Notes: generated from the letters alone by a model not told the origin. A DNA stretch of 64,000 bases from Sporolactobacillus sp. THM7-7 (GCF_004153225.1 NZ_SEMB01000011.1:1-64000), one strand, 5' to 3'; positions 51,129 to 60,979 are shown, numbered from the stretch's first letter. Made by a program: numbers and translations.

Positions 51129-51610
51129 CGCTGATTCCCCACTTGCTTCATCAACTCATCAATTTCCTTCGAATAATCTTTCGGATTGATTTCTTTTTCA
51201 AGCATTCTTGATGCCAGAAGAACCGACAGATCGGCTACCTCGTCGCGCAGGGCGGCCACCGCTTTATCTTTTTCGCGATTGATTTCTTCATGCGCTTCTT
51301 TAATTAACCGTTCCGAACGGGTCTTGGCGTCGTCAATGATACTCTGCGCCTCATTCTGGGCCTGCTTTTTCGCCTGCTCAATGATATCGCGTGATTCTTC
51401 CCGGACTTTATCAAGCGCCTCTTTTTGTTTCGCCAGATATTCCGCCGATTCTTTACGGCTTTTCTCAGCCGCATCGATTTCGCCGCTGATATATTGTTTC
51501 CTTTTATTCATGATCTCAACGACCGGCTTGACGCCGACCCAAGAGATCAGCGCCATCAATATAAGAAAGATGATCAACTGAGCCAGAATGGTCCCAAGGG
51601 AAAATGACAT
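51125..51610 (-). CDS. atpF: ATP synthase b subunit
   Basis: A 161-residue peripheral-stalk subunit: one membrane helix (about 10-30) and a long charged coiled coil (KAEKSRKESAEYL..ALDKVREESRDIIEQAKKQ). ATG 51610 (MSFSLGTILAQLIIF) has AAGGAG ten bases upstream and is preferred over upstream starts in the same frame. Confidence 0.93.
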
Positions 51611-51986
51611 CGCTTGTGCCACTCCTTTCAACAGTATTTTCATGGTCTTGCCGGCCGGGACGGCACCCGTCCGGGTATTGCGCCGTGTCAGCCGCAGACA
51701 TCGCGTGCCGAGGAAATTTGTACCCATTAGACATGTATTCGCAAATTTCCGGCGCCAGACGGCTCGTACCCTTATCCTCTTATTGTACCAGTTAAGAGCA
51801 GGTCGCGGAAATCCCGGAGAGCCCTCAGAGCTTCAATCAAAATATCGCCCCGTGGATTCACCCGACAGGCAGAGTGAACAAACTCAAACTGCTTTTCTTC
51901 CTTTTATACGCTTTATACGTTTATACCGCTATTGGTACAATAAAGCGGGGGTCAATGATTCCCCCGGCGATTTATATCTATCCGCT
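51611..51986. other. Long intercistronic region between atpE and atpF
   Basis: About 376 bases, unusual inside an atp operon. It holds the hairpin at 51946-51966 and several inverted segments but no gene. Confidence 0.6.
51946..51966 (-). terminator. Hairpin downstream of atpE (attenuator or processing site)
   Basis: CGGGGG and CCCCCG arms around nine bases; the minus strand continues CTTTATTG, a weak T tract. It could attenuate transcription or stabilise the 3' end of an atpE message, which would raise output of the c subunit. Confidence 0.55.
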
Positions 51987-52214
51987 TTAACCGATAATAC
52001 CAAAGAGAACCAGAATGCCGAACGCGATAGAGATAATAGGCAGCGCTTCGATCAGACCGAACAGAATCATCGTTTGACCGAACAGTTTACCCTGGGCTTC
52101 CGGCTGACGGGCGATCCCTTCCATATAACGAGCGAATAAGATACTATCTCCGATACCAGCTGCAAGAGCACCCAACGCAATCATGATGGCACCGGCAAGA
52201 ATTGTGAGACTCAT
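51987..52214 (-). CDS. atpE: ATP synthase c subunit
   Basis: A 75-residue two-helix proteolipid. The ion-binding carboxylate is E56 in GLIEALPII and the loop is ARQPEAQGKL. In the first helix the GxGxGxG packing motif reads AxGxGxS (A18, G20, G22, S24), so two of four glycines are changed. The absence of the Na+-type Q/T ligand set suggests a proton-driven enzyme. A clear ribosome site with AGGA precedes the ATG. Confidence 0.95.
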   Translation of the reverse strand: MSLTILAGAIMIALGALAAGIGDSILFARYMEGIARQPEAQGKLFGQTMILFGLIEALPIISIAFGILVLFGIIG

Positions 52215-52285
52215 AAAAAGATTCCTCCTAAACGTCTATGTTTTATTTTTTACATCTTCATGAAATTCAGACCCGCGGCAGCGAT

Positions 52286-53035
52286 TTATTCCGCAGACAC
52301 TTTCTGTCCGATATATACCATGGCAAGAACCGTAAAAATATAAGCCTGGATACATCCGACAAAGACGGAGAAGCCGATCCAAACGAGGAGCGGGAGCGCG
52401 GTAAAGTATAATGTCGCGCCGCGCAGAATCAAAATCAGTACCTCTCCGGCAAAAATATTCGCCCAGAGACGGGCCGCATGGGTGACCGGCTTCGATATTT
52501 CGTCAATAATGACAAACGGAAACAGCCACCAGTACGGCTTCACATATTCTCTCGCATAGGCCAGCGGATGCTTAAACAAACCGGCCAGATGCGAATACAG
52601 GAATACCGCTCCGGCCATCGCAATCGTCACATTGAGATCCGACGTCGGCGATTTGAACCAGCTGACCTCATGCGTCGTCTGAAGCAGCGCCTCTGTTATT
52701 CCCAGAGACGGAATAGGACCGTGAGCTTCAGCCGTCACGATGACAACGACGCCAAGAAGATTCGAAATCAGAATAAAAAGAAAGGTGGTCAGCGCGAAAC
52801 TCACGTACTTTAACGATTCCTTTTTCTCCATCATGATCCCGGTCATTCCGCTGATGAAATCAAGAACATATTCCATGACCGCCTGCTTTCCCGAAGGTCT
52901 GACGCTCAGATTGCGTGTCAGGAACAGAACGAATAGAAAGACAATCAGAGCGGCGGCGATACTGCCGATAATCACCGTCAGATCAAAAGTCATGCCAAGA
53001 AATGTCACTTTTGGAGTCAGTTCCAAGACTCTCAC
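52286..53035 (-). CDS. atpB: ATP synthase a subunit
   Basis: A 249-residue membrane subunit with about five to six helices that forms the proton half-channels. The key arginine is in THAARLWANIFAGEVL, and FVGCIQAYIFTVLAMVYIG is the C-terminal signature. It lies about 70 bases upstream of atpE. Confidence 0.95.
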   Translation of the reverse strand: MRVLELTPKVTFLGMTFDLTVIIGSIAAALIVFLFVLFLTRNLSVRPSGKQAVMEYVLDFISGMTGIMMEKKESLKYVSFALTTFLFILISNLLGVVVIVTAEAHGPIPSLGITEALLQTTHEVSWFKSPTSDLNVTIAMAGAVFLYSHLAGLFKHPLAYAREYVKPYWWLFPFVIIDEISKPVTHAARLWANIFAGEVLILILRGATLYFTALPLLVWIGFSVFVGCIQAYIFTVLAMVYIGQKVSAE

Positions 53036-53043
53036 CCCCTTTA

Positions 53044-53100
53044 AAAAAACCTAGCAAAGCCCGCCGTGAGACACTGGCTGAGCCTTAGTTACGCTTATCG
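53044..53100 (+). repeat. Dispersed palindromic element, copy 4
   Basis: AAAAACCTAGCAAAGCCC at the left and GGCTGAGCCTTAGTTACGC at the right. The two ends are imperfect inverted repeats. It lies between atpZ and atpB, directly followed by copy 5. Confidence 0.7.
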
Positions 53101-53126
53101 GGCTTTATCTGCCCGTTCAAGCAGGA

Positions 53127-53190
53127 TTAAGAAGGCCCGGCGAAGCGGACCCCTTTCGCCGGCTGAGCCCTGGTTTCCCGTTGTGTCATG
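53127..53190 (+). repeat. Dispersed palindromic element, copy 5
   Basis: GGCCCGGCGAAGC at the left and CGGCTGAGCCCTGGTTTC at the right. It lies 27 bases after copy 4 in the same orientation. Confidence 0.6.
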
Positions 53191-53335
53191 CAGGAACTTG
53201 TCTACCCGGCCATCTGCCCGCTCGCGTATGACTTAAGCACACCGCCTTGTTAAGAAGTTTGTCTATTCTTTTCAGACGACTGAGCCGGTTCGATAAGCGG
53301 CGCTGTCAGGGACAGACAAATTCACTATTTATTAT

Positions 53336-53557
53336 TTATTTTTTTATAAACGAGCGCAGCGTCATGAAACAACTGAAAATTCCAAAGAGAAAGCCCGCGA
53401 CGGCACACAAAGGGAGCCATAACTGTCTTGAACCAAAGCGGGTTCCGGCATATGACCCGACAAGGGCACCTCCGATAATAAACGCGAAAATTTCAAATCC
53501 CATGGCGCTGACCATCCCCACCATCCGCCATGTGTCGAAGTCCCTATTATCTTTCAT
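53336..53557 (-). CDS. atpZ: AtpZ/AtpI-type ATP synthase accessory protein
   Basis: A 73-residue protein with two membrane helices (about 13-34 and 42-65). GFEIFAFIIGGALVGSYAG followed by W-P matches the AtpZ/AtpI family (magnesium/calcium-related accessory proteins of Fo). ATG 53557 has GGAAGGGG eight bases upstream; the frame is open further but that part is not conserved. The larger classical AtpI of B. subtilis (about 127 residues) is not found in the operon. A spacer of about 300 bases with two dispersed elements separates it from atpB. Confidence 0.8.
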   Translation of the reverse strand: MKDNRDFDTWRMVGMVSAMGFEIFAFIIGGALVGSYAGTRFGSRQLWLPLCAVAGFLFGIFSCFMTLRSFIKK

Positions 53558-54126
53558 TGTCGGTACCCCTTCCAAGAAAGAAGCAAACGCATGTTCCTTT
53601 ATCGAGCCGGTTTGTACCTTTAAACGCCAGACATTCTCTTTCAGAGGCCGGTTAACATCCTTTTTAAGCAGCGAACACAAAGAAAATCGAAAACCTGTGA
53701 AAGTTGTAACATTTTCCTGTGAACCTTCACAGCATTCGTTTGCGCATTTCCATTCCATTTTAACGAAAGCGCTGTCTTCGTGTCAACACTAATCGTGCTG
53801 AACATCAAAAGTCTCGATTCCCAGAAAAGTGCCGCGTTTTCTTCCCGATTGCTGCTTCTTTATGCCAGCCTACATCTAGAATTCTAAACACTTTTTCTCT
53901 TTATGGGAGTTCAAATTGTGACAATTCGCCAACAAAGAAAACAATGCCCGCGGACCGCTTGCCGTGAGAAAAATTTTTTTCGTTATTGTTCCGGGCCTGA
54001 CGCATCGCATCAATAGCCGGAAAAACGCCGCCGGATCGCTTAAATTCGAACAGTCGAAAACCGATTTGCTGCCCAAAGCCTGTCTGTCCGGTTTCCGGTT
54101 CAGCCATCCGCCGTGTTTTCTTCCCT
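53558..54126. promoter_or_regulatory. Region upstream of the atp operon
   Basis: About 570 bases between upp and atpZ with one strong promoter candidate (53757-53786). No gene is supported in the rest. Confidence 0.5.
53757..53786 (-). promoter_or_regulatory. Sigma-A-type promoter of the atp operon
   Basis: On the minus strand TTGACA (53781-53786), 18 bases, TAAAAT (53757-53762). It lies 200 bases upstream of atpZ, leaving a long leader. Confidence 0.65.
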
Positions 54127-54867
<741 letters not shown>

Positions 54868-56124
54868 TCAGGCAAAAGCACTCGTCTTATCTGCGTAGAG
54901 AGGATGTTTTTCCGTCAGCACCTTGACGCGCTCCGCTAATTTTCCGAGTGACGCCTCATCATCAGGCTGCTTGAGCGCTTCCGCGATAATCACGGCGACT
55001 TCCCGCATGTCATCCTCTTTGAATCCGCGGGTGGTGACCGCCGGTGTGCCCATACGGATACCGCTCGTCACAAAAGGCTTCTCCGGATCAAACGGAATCG
55101 CGTTCTTGTTCGTCGTAATCCCGATACCGTCGAGTACGGCCTCAGCCTTTTTGCCCGTAATACCGAGATTGCGCACGTCAACAAGGACGAGATGGTTGTC
55201 GGTTCCTCCGGAGACGAGCGTCAGCCCGCACTCGGTCAGCGCCTCAGCGAACGCTTTTGCGTTTTTGATGATCTGTCCGGCATATTCTTTAAATGCTGGC
55301 CGAAGCGCCTCGCCTAAAGCCACGGCTTTAGCGGCGATAATGTGCATCAGGGGGCCACCTTGGATACCCGGAAAAACTGTCTTATCCAGTTTCTTGGCAA
55401 ATTCTTTCTTGCAGAAAACCATGCCACCGCGCGGTCCACGTAGCGTCTTATGTGTCGTCGTGGTCACAAAATCACAGTATGGCACCGGATTCGGATGCAG
55501 TCCGGCGGCAACTAAACCGGCAATATGCGCCATATCGACCATCAGATAAGCGCCGACTTCATCCGCAATTTCACGAAATTTCTTAAAATCAATGACGCGC
55601 GGGTAGGCACTCGCCCCAGCAACAATTAATTTTGGTTTGTGTTTCAGCGCCTGGCTTCTTACTTCATCGAAATCGATGCACTGCGTATCTCTTGTCACTC
55701 CGTAATCCACGAAATGATAAAGCTTCCCGCTGAAATTCACCGGGCTCCCGTGCGTTAAGTGGCCGCCGTGCGCGAGCCTCATACCGAGCACCGTGTCTCC
55801 AGGCTCGAGAATCGTTTCGTACACCGCCATGTTCGCCTGGGCCCCTGAGTGAGGCTGTACATTCACGTGATCGGCGCCGAACAGTTTCAGCGCACGATCC
55901 CTCGCCAGATCTTCGACGATATCGACAAACTCGCAACCGCCATAATAGCGGTGACCTGGCAAGCCTTCCGCGTATTTATTGGTCAGAACGGAACCGGCTG
56001 CTTCGAGAACCGCACGGCTGACAAAGTTTTCGGAAGCAATCAGCTCGATTTTGTTCCGCTGCCTTCCCAATTCTTTCTCAATGGCTTTGAACACATCGGG
56101 ATCTTGCGCTTCGATAGCCTTCAT
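54868..56124 (-). CDS. glyA: Serine hydroxymethyltransferase
   Basis: A 418-residue PLP enzyme that interconverts serine and glycine with tetrahydrofolate. [12 protein letters not shown] is the N-terminal signature and the PLP lysine is in [19 protein letters not shown] 56124 aligns with the B. subtilis start; a TTG five codons earlier touches the AGGAG site and is too close to it. The spacing of the AGGAG to the ATG (15 bases) is long, so the true start is not fully certain. Confidence 0.95.
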   Translation of the reverse strand: MKAIEAQDPDVFKAIEKELGRQRNKIELIASENFVSRAVLEAAGSVLTNKYAEGLPGHRYYGGCEFVDIVEDLARDRALKLFGADHVNVQPHSGAQANMAVYETILEPGDTVLGMRLAHGGHLTHGSPVNFSGKLYHFVDYGVTRDTQCIDFDEVRSQALKHKPKLIVAGASAYPRVIDFKKFREIADEVGAYLMVDMAHIAGLVAAGLHPNPVPYCDFVTTTTHKTLRGPRGGMVFCKKEFAKKLDKTVFPGIQGGPLMHIIAAKAVALGEALRPAFKEYAGQIIKNAKAFAEALTECGLTLVSGGTDNHLVLVDVRNLGITGKKAEAVLDGIGITTNKNAIPFDPEKPFVTSGIRMGTPAVTTRGFKEDDMREVAVIIAEALKQPDDEASLGKLAERVKVLTEKHPLYADKTSAFA

Positions 56125-56320
56125 TGATGTTTCGTGCAACTCCTCTCACCAAATCTGTTTCATTTTAAAGTTTAACATATTTTGCTTTGAAAAACCGCTT
56201 AAAAATAGACGAAAAGACACTTTTATCGTCAAAAATTTTAACTGCTAAAACAGAACCGTTTCTTCTTCAAAAGTTTACCCAAGGGATTGCTTAAAATGAC
56301 CAGAAAACGGCGGGCACAAC

Positions 56321-56423
56321 GAGGAAATCATCGGTAAATGTCGGGAAATCATCAGTAACTAGCGGGAAATCATCAGTAACTCCGGGGAAATCATCAGTAA
56401 CTAGCGGGAAATCAACAAATGAC
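56321..56423. repeat. Short tandem repeat array, family E (21 bp)
   Basis: Four to five units with GGGAAATCATCAGTAACT and a three-base variable end. The units are nearly identical, unlike the other arrays, so the array may be young. It lies about 200 bases upstream of glyA. Confidence 0.85.
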
Positions 56424-56502
56424 CAGATTGGGGATACTATTTCGTGGAATGGCCAATTTTTTTCTGTCATACAATGTTAGTCCTTGTCCTGAGCTCATGT
56501 AT

Positions 56503-56735
56503 TCGACAGTACCGGCCCGACATTATCCGGTTCCAGGCTCACATTCTGCGATTCCGGCCCGATATTCTGCGATTCCAGGACCACATTCCGAGGTTCCGGA
56601 CTGACATTCCGCGGTTCCAGGCTCACATTCTGCGATTCCCAGACCACATTCAGTGGTTCCAGGCTCACATTCTGCGGTTCCGGCCCGACATTCTGCGGTT
56701 CCAGGCTCACATTCTGCGATTCTTGCCTATGCTCT
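56503..56735. repeat. Short tandem repeat array, family A (21 bp)
   Basis: About eleven units with CACATTCTGCGGTTCCAG and GGCCCGACATTCTGC variants. It is in the same orientation as the arrays at 10 kb and 18-20 kb. It lies 80 bases from the unrelated family E array. Confidence 0.88.
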
Positions 56736-56822
56736 TTTAGTACCATCAGCTTTGGACTTTCAATACCCAAAAAGACGGAACTTTTACCGTTACGGTCCCT
56801 TTACTCCTCATTCTCGAGTTCT

Positions 56823-56868
56823 AAAAAAAATGAAGCGCACGGCGCTCTAACTTTGAGAGGCGTGCGCA
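56823..56868 (-). terminator. Intrinsic terminator of ywlG
   Basis: GCGCACG and CGTGCGC arms with inner GAG/CTC pairing, followed on the minus strand by TTCATTTTTTTT. On the plus strand ATTTTT follows, so it may act in both directions. Confidence 0.75.
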
Positions 56869-56884
56869 TTTTTCCTGTATGAAA

Positions 56885-57457
56885 TTATGATTCCCATGCT
56901 TTTTCTTTGTTCGGGTAGACGGCACGCTCGCCGCCAATAAGTTTTGGACGTGTCCGCGCCATCGCAAGGTGAGCATAGCCAATTTTTTTCACTTCGCTTC
57001 TGACCGGCACCGCCACGTGCTTCAGGTGCATGCCGATCAGCGTGTCGCCGATATCGACGCCTCCATCCGCCCGGATAAATTCCACAACTACCGGGTCAGC
57101 CAGATGCTCATAGGCATAGGTGGCCATCGCTCCGCCCGCGTGCCGGACCGGGCGGACAGTGACCGGTTCAAAGCCGCGGCGCTCCGCTTGTACTCGATCG
57201 AGGACAAGCGCACGGTTTAAATGCTCGCAGCACTGAAAGGCCAGCCGGACGCCGGTTTGCTGATGAATGTGCCTCAGTACCTCGTAAATCGAAGCGGCCG
57301 CATCCGCCGAACCCGACGTTCCAATCTTTTCCCCGATGATTTCGCTCGTGCTGCAGCCGATAACCAGCAGCCGGCGGTCATTAAATTTCATGGCCCTGTT
57401 CAGATCAGCCAGTGCCCGACTCAAATCTGCCTGTATTTTTTGATGGAATGCATCCAT
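56885..57457 (-). CDS. ywlG: YwlG family protein (UPF0340, DUF436)
   Basis: A 190-residue cytoplasmic protein of the YwlG family, function unknown. VIGCSTSEIIGEKIGTSGS and GDTLIGMHLKHVAVPVR are the conserved blocks. It lies upstream of glyA in B. subtilis too. The genes ywlE and rpiB, which normally separate it from mntP, are missing here. Confidence 0.88.
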   Translation of the reverse strand: MDAFHQKIQADLSRALADLNRAMKFNDRRLLVIGCSTSEIIGEKIGTSGSADAAASIYEVLRHIHQQTGVRLAFQCCEHLNRALVLDRVQAERRGFEPVTVRPVRHAGGAMATYAYEHLADPVVVEFIRADGGVDIGDTLIGMHLKHVAVPVRSEVKKIGYAHLAMARTRPKLIGGERAVYPNKEKAWES

Positions 57458-57801
57458 TCTTTTGACCCTTCCTCATTAATAAAAATTTACTGTAAGCTGC
57501 ACACGTCTATTATAGCAGTTTGAATACGTGGCGGTACTTTTTTAGTATTCCCGTTTACCCGTCCGACATGAAAGGGGGCCGTCCGACCATTTCCCGGGAA
57601 ATGCCGTATGATTTGTCAGAAAGTTCTCTGAAGACCGTCGAAATTTTGTTTTGCTCGCCTTCGTCATACGATCGGAAAGGCACCGCTAAACAGGCCGGTA
57701 GGCCCGAGCCTGCAAGATATTCCAAAGTCCTTTTAAAGGAATATAGTATAAGACAACGAAAGGCTCAGCCGGTACCAAAGCTCGGCTTCGTCAAGTTTTC
57801 G
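57458..57801. other. Intergenic region between mntP and ywlG
   Basis: About 340 bases without a gene, holding dispersed element copy 6. In B. subtilis this position holds ywlE and rpiB; no trace of either is seen. Confidence 0.5.
57751..57800 (-). repeat. Dispersed palindromic element, copy 6 (minus orientation)
   Basis: Read on the minus strand it begins AAAACTTGACGAAGCC and continues to GGCTGAGCCTTTCGTTG. It is the only copy here in the opposite orientation and lies just after the mntP stop codon. Confidence 0.65.
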
Positions 57802-58359
57802 TTAAAGATGCAGGTGAAAAAGCAGTTTCAGTCCATAGGCAAGCAGGATGGCACCCCCAAGCGCCTCCCCGTAGCGTCCAAAAAAGTTTTGGCTTCTCCG
57901 TCCAACGAAAAACCCGGCCCAGGCCAGGATCATGCTGAAAAGACCGAATAACAGGATCGTAGCAATCATTCTTGCTCCGAAGATCCCCATACTCAGTCCG
58001 ACGGAGAAGCTGTCGATACTGACACCGATCGCAAAGAGGAGCAGACTCGCGTCCGTGCGATACGGGGTTTTCGCCGGATCCCTTTCTTGATGAAGGATTG
58101 AGAGAAGCATCTGGCCGCCAATCAGAATAAGAAGCACCCCTCCGGCCATTCCCGCAATAGATCCAAAATGATAGGACAGCAGCTGTCCGAGCAGGATACC
58201 GGCGAGCGGCATCAAAGTATGGAACATTCCGATCAAGGCTCCGGTTTTCGCTGCCTGTCCGATTCGAAAACGGGTCATACCCAGCCCCATACACACAGAA
58301 AAGGCATCCATACCAAGTGCCAAAGCCATCATGCACAGTGCCATACCTTCACTGATCAT
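57802..58359 (-). CDS. mntP: Manganese efflux pump MntP
   Basis: A 185-residue membrane protein with six helices that exports Mn2+. The acidic motifs GMDAFSV and SIDSFSVG, in helices one and four, are the conserved metal sites. ATG 58359 has GGGGGAAGG eight bases upstream and is chosen over the earlier start at 58416. The equivalent in B. subtilis is ywlD at the same locus. I see no yybP-ykoY manganese riboswitch in the leader. Confidence 0.9.
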   Translation of the reverse strand: MISEGMALCMMALALGMDAFSVCMGLGMTRFRIGQAAKTGALIGMFHTLMPLAGILLGQLLSYHFGSIAGMAGGVLLILIGGQMLLSILHQERDPAKTPYRTDASLLLFAIGVSIDSFSVGLSMGIFGARMIATILLFGLFSMILAWAGFFVGRRSQNFFGRYGEALGGAILLAYGLKLLFHLHL

Positions 58360-58817
58360 AACGAGCGCCTTCCCCCTTCCATTCGCTTCCCGTATAGTGA
58401 CTCTATGCATGTCCACCGCTTTTTAGAAGGAAAATGACGCTCGAAATGCCGGATCGGATAAATCACTGAATAAAACCTGGCGAATCCCGGTTCTTCGGGC
58501 CAGACAAGCCCTGGCTGCGCCGATACAGTCATCCGCCGATTCTGAAAAAAAGAACCCCGCTCACTCAATAAAGAGTCAAGCAAGGTTCATGTTTGTTTCG
58601 GACAGCCGCACCGGGATCATCGGAAAAATTGGGCACCGGATCAACCCGGGCCCGTTTCGCCGAGCCTTCAGATTCTTTATCGTTAATTAAATAAACGTTT
58701 GATGAAAACGAGTCACTCTGTATACAGCGCGTTTTTCCGAGCCAAAAATGTTCGCGGGCCGCGGTCTTTTTCCGTCATGCACCTCACGTTAATCCAGTAA
58801 TGCCGGATAGTTGAGGT
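58360..58817. other. Intergenic region between ywlC and mntP
   Basis: About 460 bases with dispersed element copy 7. No other feature is recognised. Confidence 0.45.
58471..58542 (+). repeat. Dispersed palindromic element, copy 7
   Basis: AAAACCTGGCGAATCC at the left and GCCCTGGCTGCGCCGATAC then GTCATCCGC at the right, the best full-length match to copy 2. Confidence 0.7.
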
Positions 58818-59861
58818 TCATTCGACCACGCGTCCAGATGCAGCCTTCGAAAGCCGGTTCATAATCGCGCGGCCAATTCCTGTTTCGGGAAAAGTTTCGC
58901 TGTATATGACATCGACCTTCTCCTTGTCAAAATATCGGAGTGTGTGAAACAGACAGTGAGCCACACTTTCCAGCTCGCTCCGCTTTCCACAGGCATGGAC
59001 AACATCGGCCCGAGGATAGTCGCTTTTATGTTCCTCGGTTGTCAGGATGCCGACGCGCCGTCCATTGTTTTTCTCCTGATCAATGAGTTCCCTGATCCGT
59101 TTCATTCCGGAAGGGACAAGATACATGACCGCCACTGGAGCATAGTGCCTGTACTTCATCCCGGGAGCTTTTGGCGTCTGATCCGGGCGGGTTCCGGCCG
59201 GATCGGCGGCAACCGTTCCCACCGCCTCAATCAGCTGCTCCCTGGAGATGCCGCCCGGCCGAAGGATTGTGATCGGCGTTGTCGTGCAGTCGACAACGGT
59301 CGACTCCACACCGACACCCGTCTCTCCTCCGTCAACGATACCATAGATTCTTCCGTCCAGATCATGAAGCACATGTTCGGCCCGGGTCGGACTCGGACGC
59401 CCCGAACGATTTGCAGACGGTGCGGCGATCGACACTCCGGCGGCAAGGATCAGCGCCCTGGCGACCGGATGACTCGGCATCCTGACCGCGACCGTCGACA
59501 GGCCGGCCGTCACCGAATCCGAAACTTCGCCGCGCGATGAAAGAACCAGAGTCAGCGGCCCCGGCCAAAATGTATCCGCCAGTTTTCTGGCGATTGGACT
59601 GATATCTGTGCAAATTTTTCTTACCTGTTCCAGAGTTGCCACATGAACGATCAGCGGATTATCGCTTGGACGGCCTTTTGCCTTGTATATTTTCTGAGCC
59701 GCTTCTCCGGACTCCGCGTTCGCGCCCAGACCGTACACCGTTTCCGTCGGGAAAGCCACAATCTCACCGTTTTTGATCCCTTCCGCCGCGGCTCTAATCT
59801 GTAAATCTTCTTTGAGGCCTGCGGCTTGCGGATCGACCCGCCAATGCTGCGTCTCAACCAT
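58818..59861 (-). CDS. ywlC: Threonylcarbamoyl-AMP synthase (Sua5 type)
   Basis: A 347-residue enzyme that makes threonylcarbamoyl-AMP from threonine, bicarbonate and ATP for the t6A modification of tRNAs. GEIVAFPTETVYGLGANA and KAKGRPSDNPLIVHV form the YrdC domain (1-215). The C-terminal Sua5 domain (about 240-347) is present, so it is the long form, as in B. subtilis. It lies downstream of spoIIR, the usual order. Confidence 0.95.
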   Translation of the reverse strand: MVETQHWRVDPQAAGLKEDLQIRAAAEGIKNGEIVAFPTETVYGLGANAESGEAAQKIYKAKGRPSDNPLIVHVATLEQVRKICTDISPIARKLADTFWPGPLTLVLSSRGEVSDSVTAGLSTVAVRMPSHPVARALILAAGVSIAAPSANRSGRPSPTRAEHVLHDLDGRIYGIVDGGETGVGVESTVVDCTTTPITILRPGGISREQLIEAVGTVAADPAGTRPDQTPKAPGMKYRHYAPVAVMYLVPSGMKRIRELIDQEKNNGRRVGILTTEEHKSDYPRADVVHACGKRSELESVAHCLFHTLRYFDKEKVDVIYSETFPETGIGRAIMNRLSKAASGRVVE

Positions 59862-60151
59862 ACCTTTGCCCCTTTTCTTCCTTTAATATTCCATAATCTA
59901 TATTTACTCAATATGATTTTCAGCCTGTCTGCACATGAAGACCGGCTTTTCAGCCGGTCTCAGCACGTTACCCTTAGTATACACTATTTTTTTCAACACG
60001 CTGTATGAACTTTTGCACGAATCGGCGAACTTCATTTTGTTAAGAACCGACGGGTATCCGGCACCGTTCCTCTTTCCAAAAGTTTTTATCACACGCCCGG
60101 AAAAGCGCGCGCTCTTCTTGATCACGCATTTTCCCATTTTGTGCAGTTGTT

Positions 60152-60225
60152 GATTTTTCTCGAGTTACTGATGATTTCTCCGGAGTCACCGGTGATTTTC
60201 TTAAAGTTACGAGGGATTCTTTATC
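60152..60225. repeat. Short tandem repeat array, family F (21 bp, three units)
   Basis: Three and a bit units beginning at 60152, 60173 and 60194, each starting GATTT and containing GAGT- or AAGT-ACNG. The exact 21-base spacing identifies it. It ends at the spoIIR stop codon. Confidence 0.65.
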
Positions 60226-60958
60226 CAAAGATAGCATTCCAGATATTCGAAAGGAAGTCTCCGATAAATGAGCGTACTTCAACGTCTTCTTGCTCGTTTG
60301 GCGTTTTTTCTCCGCTGACCGATTCCGGCTGACTGTCGGAGACGCCGGATGTCTTCGGCGCTTTTTCCGCGGCATCACGGCCAGTCTTCGCTTCGCCGGA
60401 TACACGGCTCTGCCGGTCGGAACCGCTATGAGAAGATGCGGCGGGCTGATCGGCTCTGACCGCCTCCCCATTTGAAAAATCGAGAAAACAGAGTGGCGGA
60501 AAAAGGACACACCACCAGTTAGCTCCTTTACCGTCACCGAGCGTAATGACCAGCGCATTGTATTTTCCCGCGGGATAAACATCATCACCGTACATTTTCG
60601 TCGGAAAATCAGCTTTGCCCAGCTTCATTGTAAACGATTCATCGGCATGCACTTTACGCAGCGTTTCTTTTACCGTTTGCCTGAGCTCGAGCATATGCGA
60701 GCGGATCACCGATTCTGCCTGTGCCGGAGATTTAAGGTCGCGGACCCAGCCGGTGATGTCGGCATTCACCGCATCGCGTACCTGACGCTTGACGGCCTGA
60801 TCGGCGGGCGAATCACTGTTAGCCAGGATACGCAGCCGAATCGCATCATCCGGAATCGACGGCCGATCCGCTGCCTGCGAAGAACCACTCTGAAAAGAAC
60901 CGATAACAAATACGAGACTGATAGTTAATAGACTAATGAATGCAAAGAGCTTTTTCAT
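60221..60958 (-). CDS. spoIIR: Stage II sporulation protein R
   Basis: A 245-residue secreted signalling protein made in the forespore; it triggers SpoIIGA to process pro-sigma-E in the mother cell. The signal peptide is about 1-30, the conserved domain is DAIRLRILANSDSPADQAVK to NWWCVLFPPLCFLD (40-165). The rest is an S-, E- and K-rich linker and a short hydrophobic end (FIGDFLSNIWNAIFG). A sigma-F-like promoter and AAGGAGG ribosome site precede it. Confidence 0.94.
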   Translation of the reverse strand: MKKLFAFISLLTISLVFVIGSFQSGSSQAADRPSIPDDAIRLRILANSDSPADQAVKRQVRDAVNADITGWVRDLKSPAQAESVIRSHMLELRQTVKETLRKVHADESFTMKLGKADFPTKMYGDDVYPAGKYNALVITLGDGKGANWWCVLFPPLCFLDFSNGEAVRADQPAASSHSGSDRQSRVSGEAKTGRDAAEKAPKTSGVSDSQPESVSGEKTPNEQEDVEVRSFIGDFLSNIWNAIFG

Positions 60959-60979
60959 CTTGCCCGCCTCCTTACCCGA

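Noticed and set aside
58360-58600. yybP-ykoY manganese riboswitch before mntP
   Set aside because: The conserved motif and fold were not recognised; the region holds a dispersed palindromic element instead.
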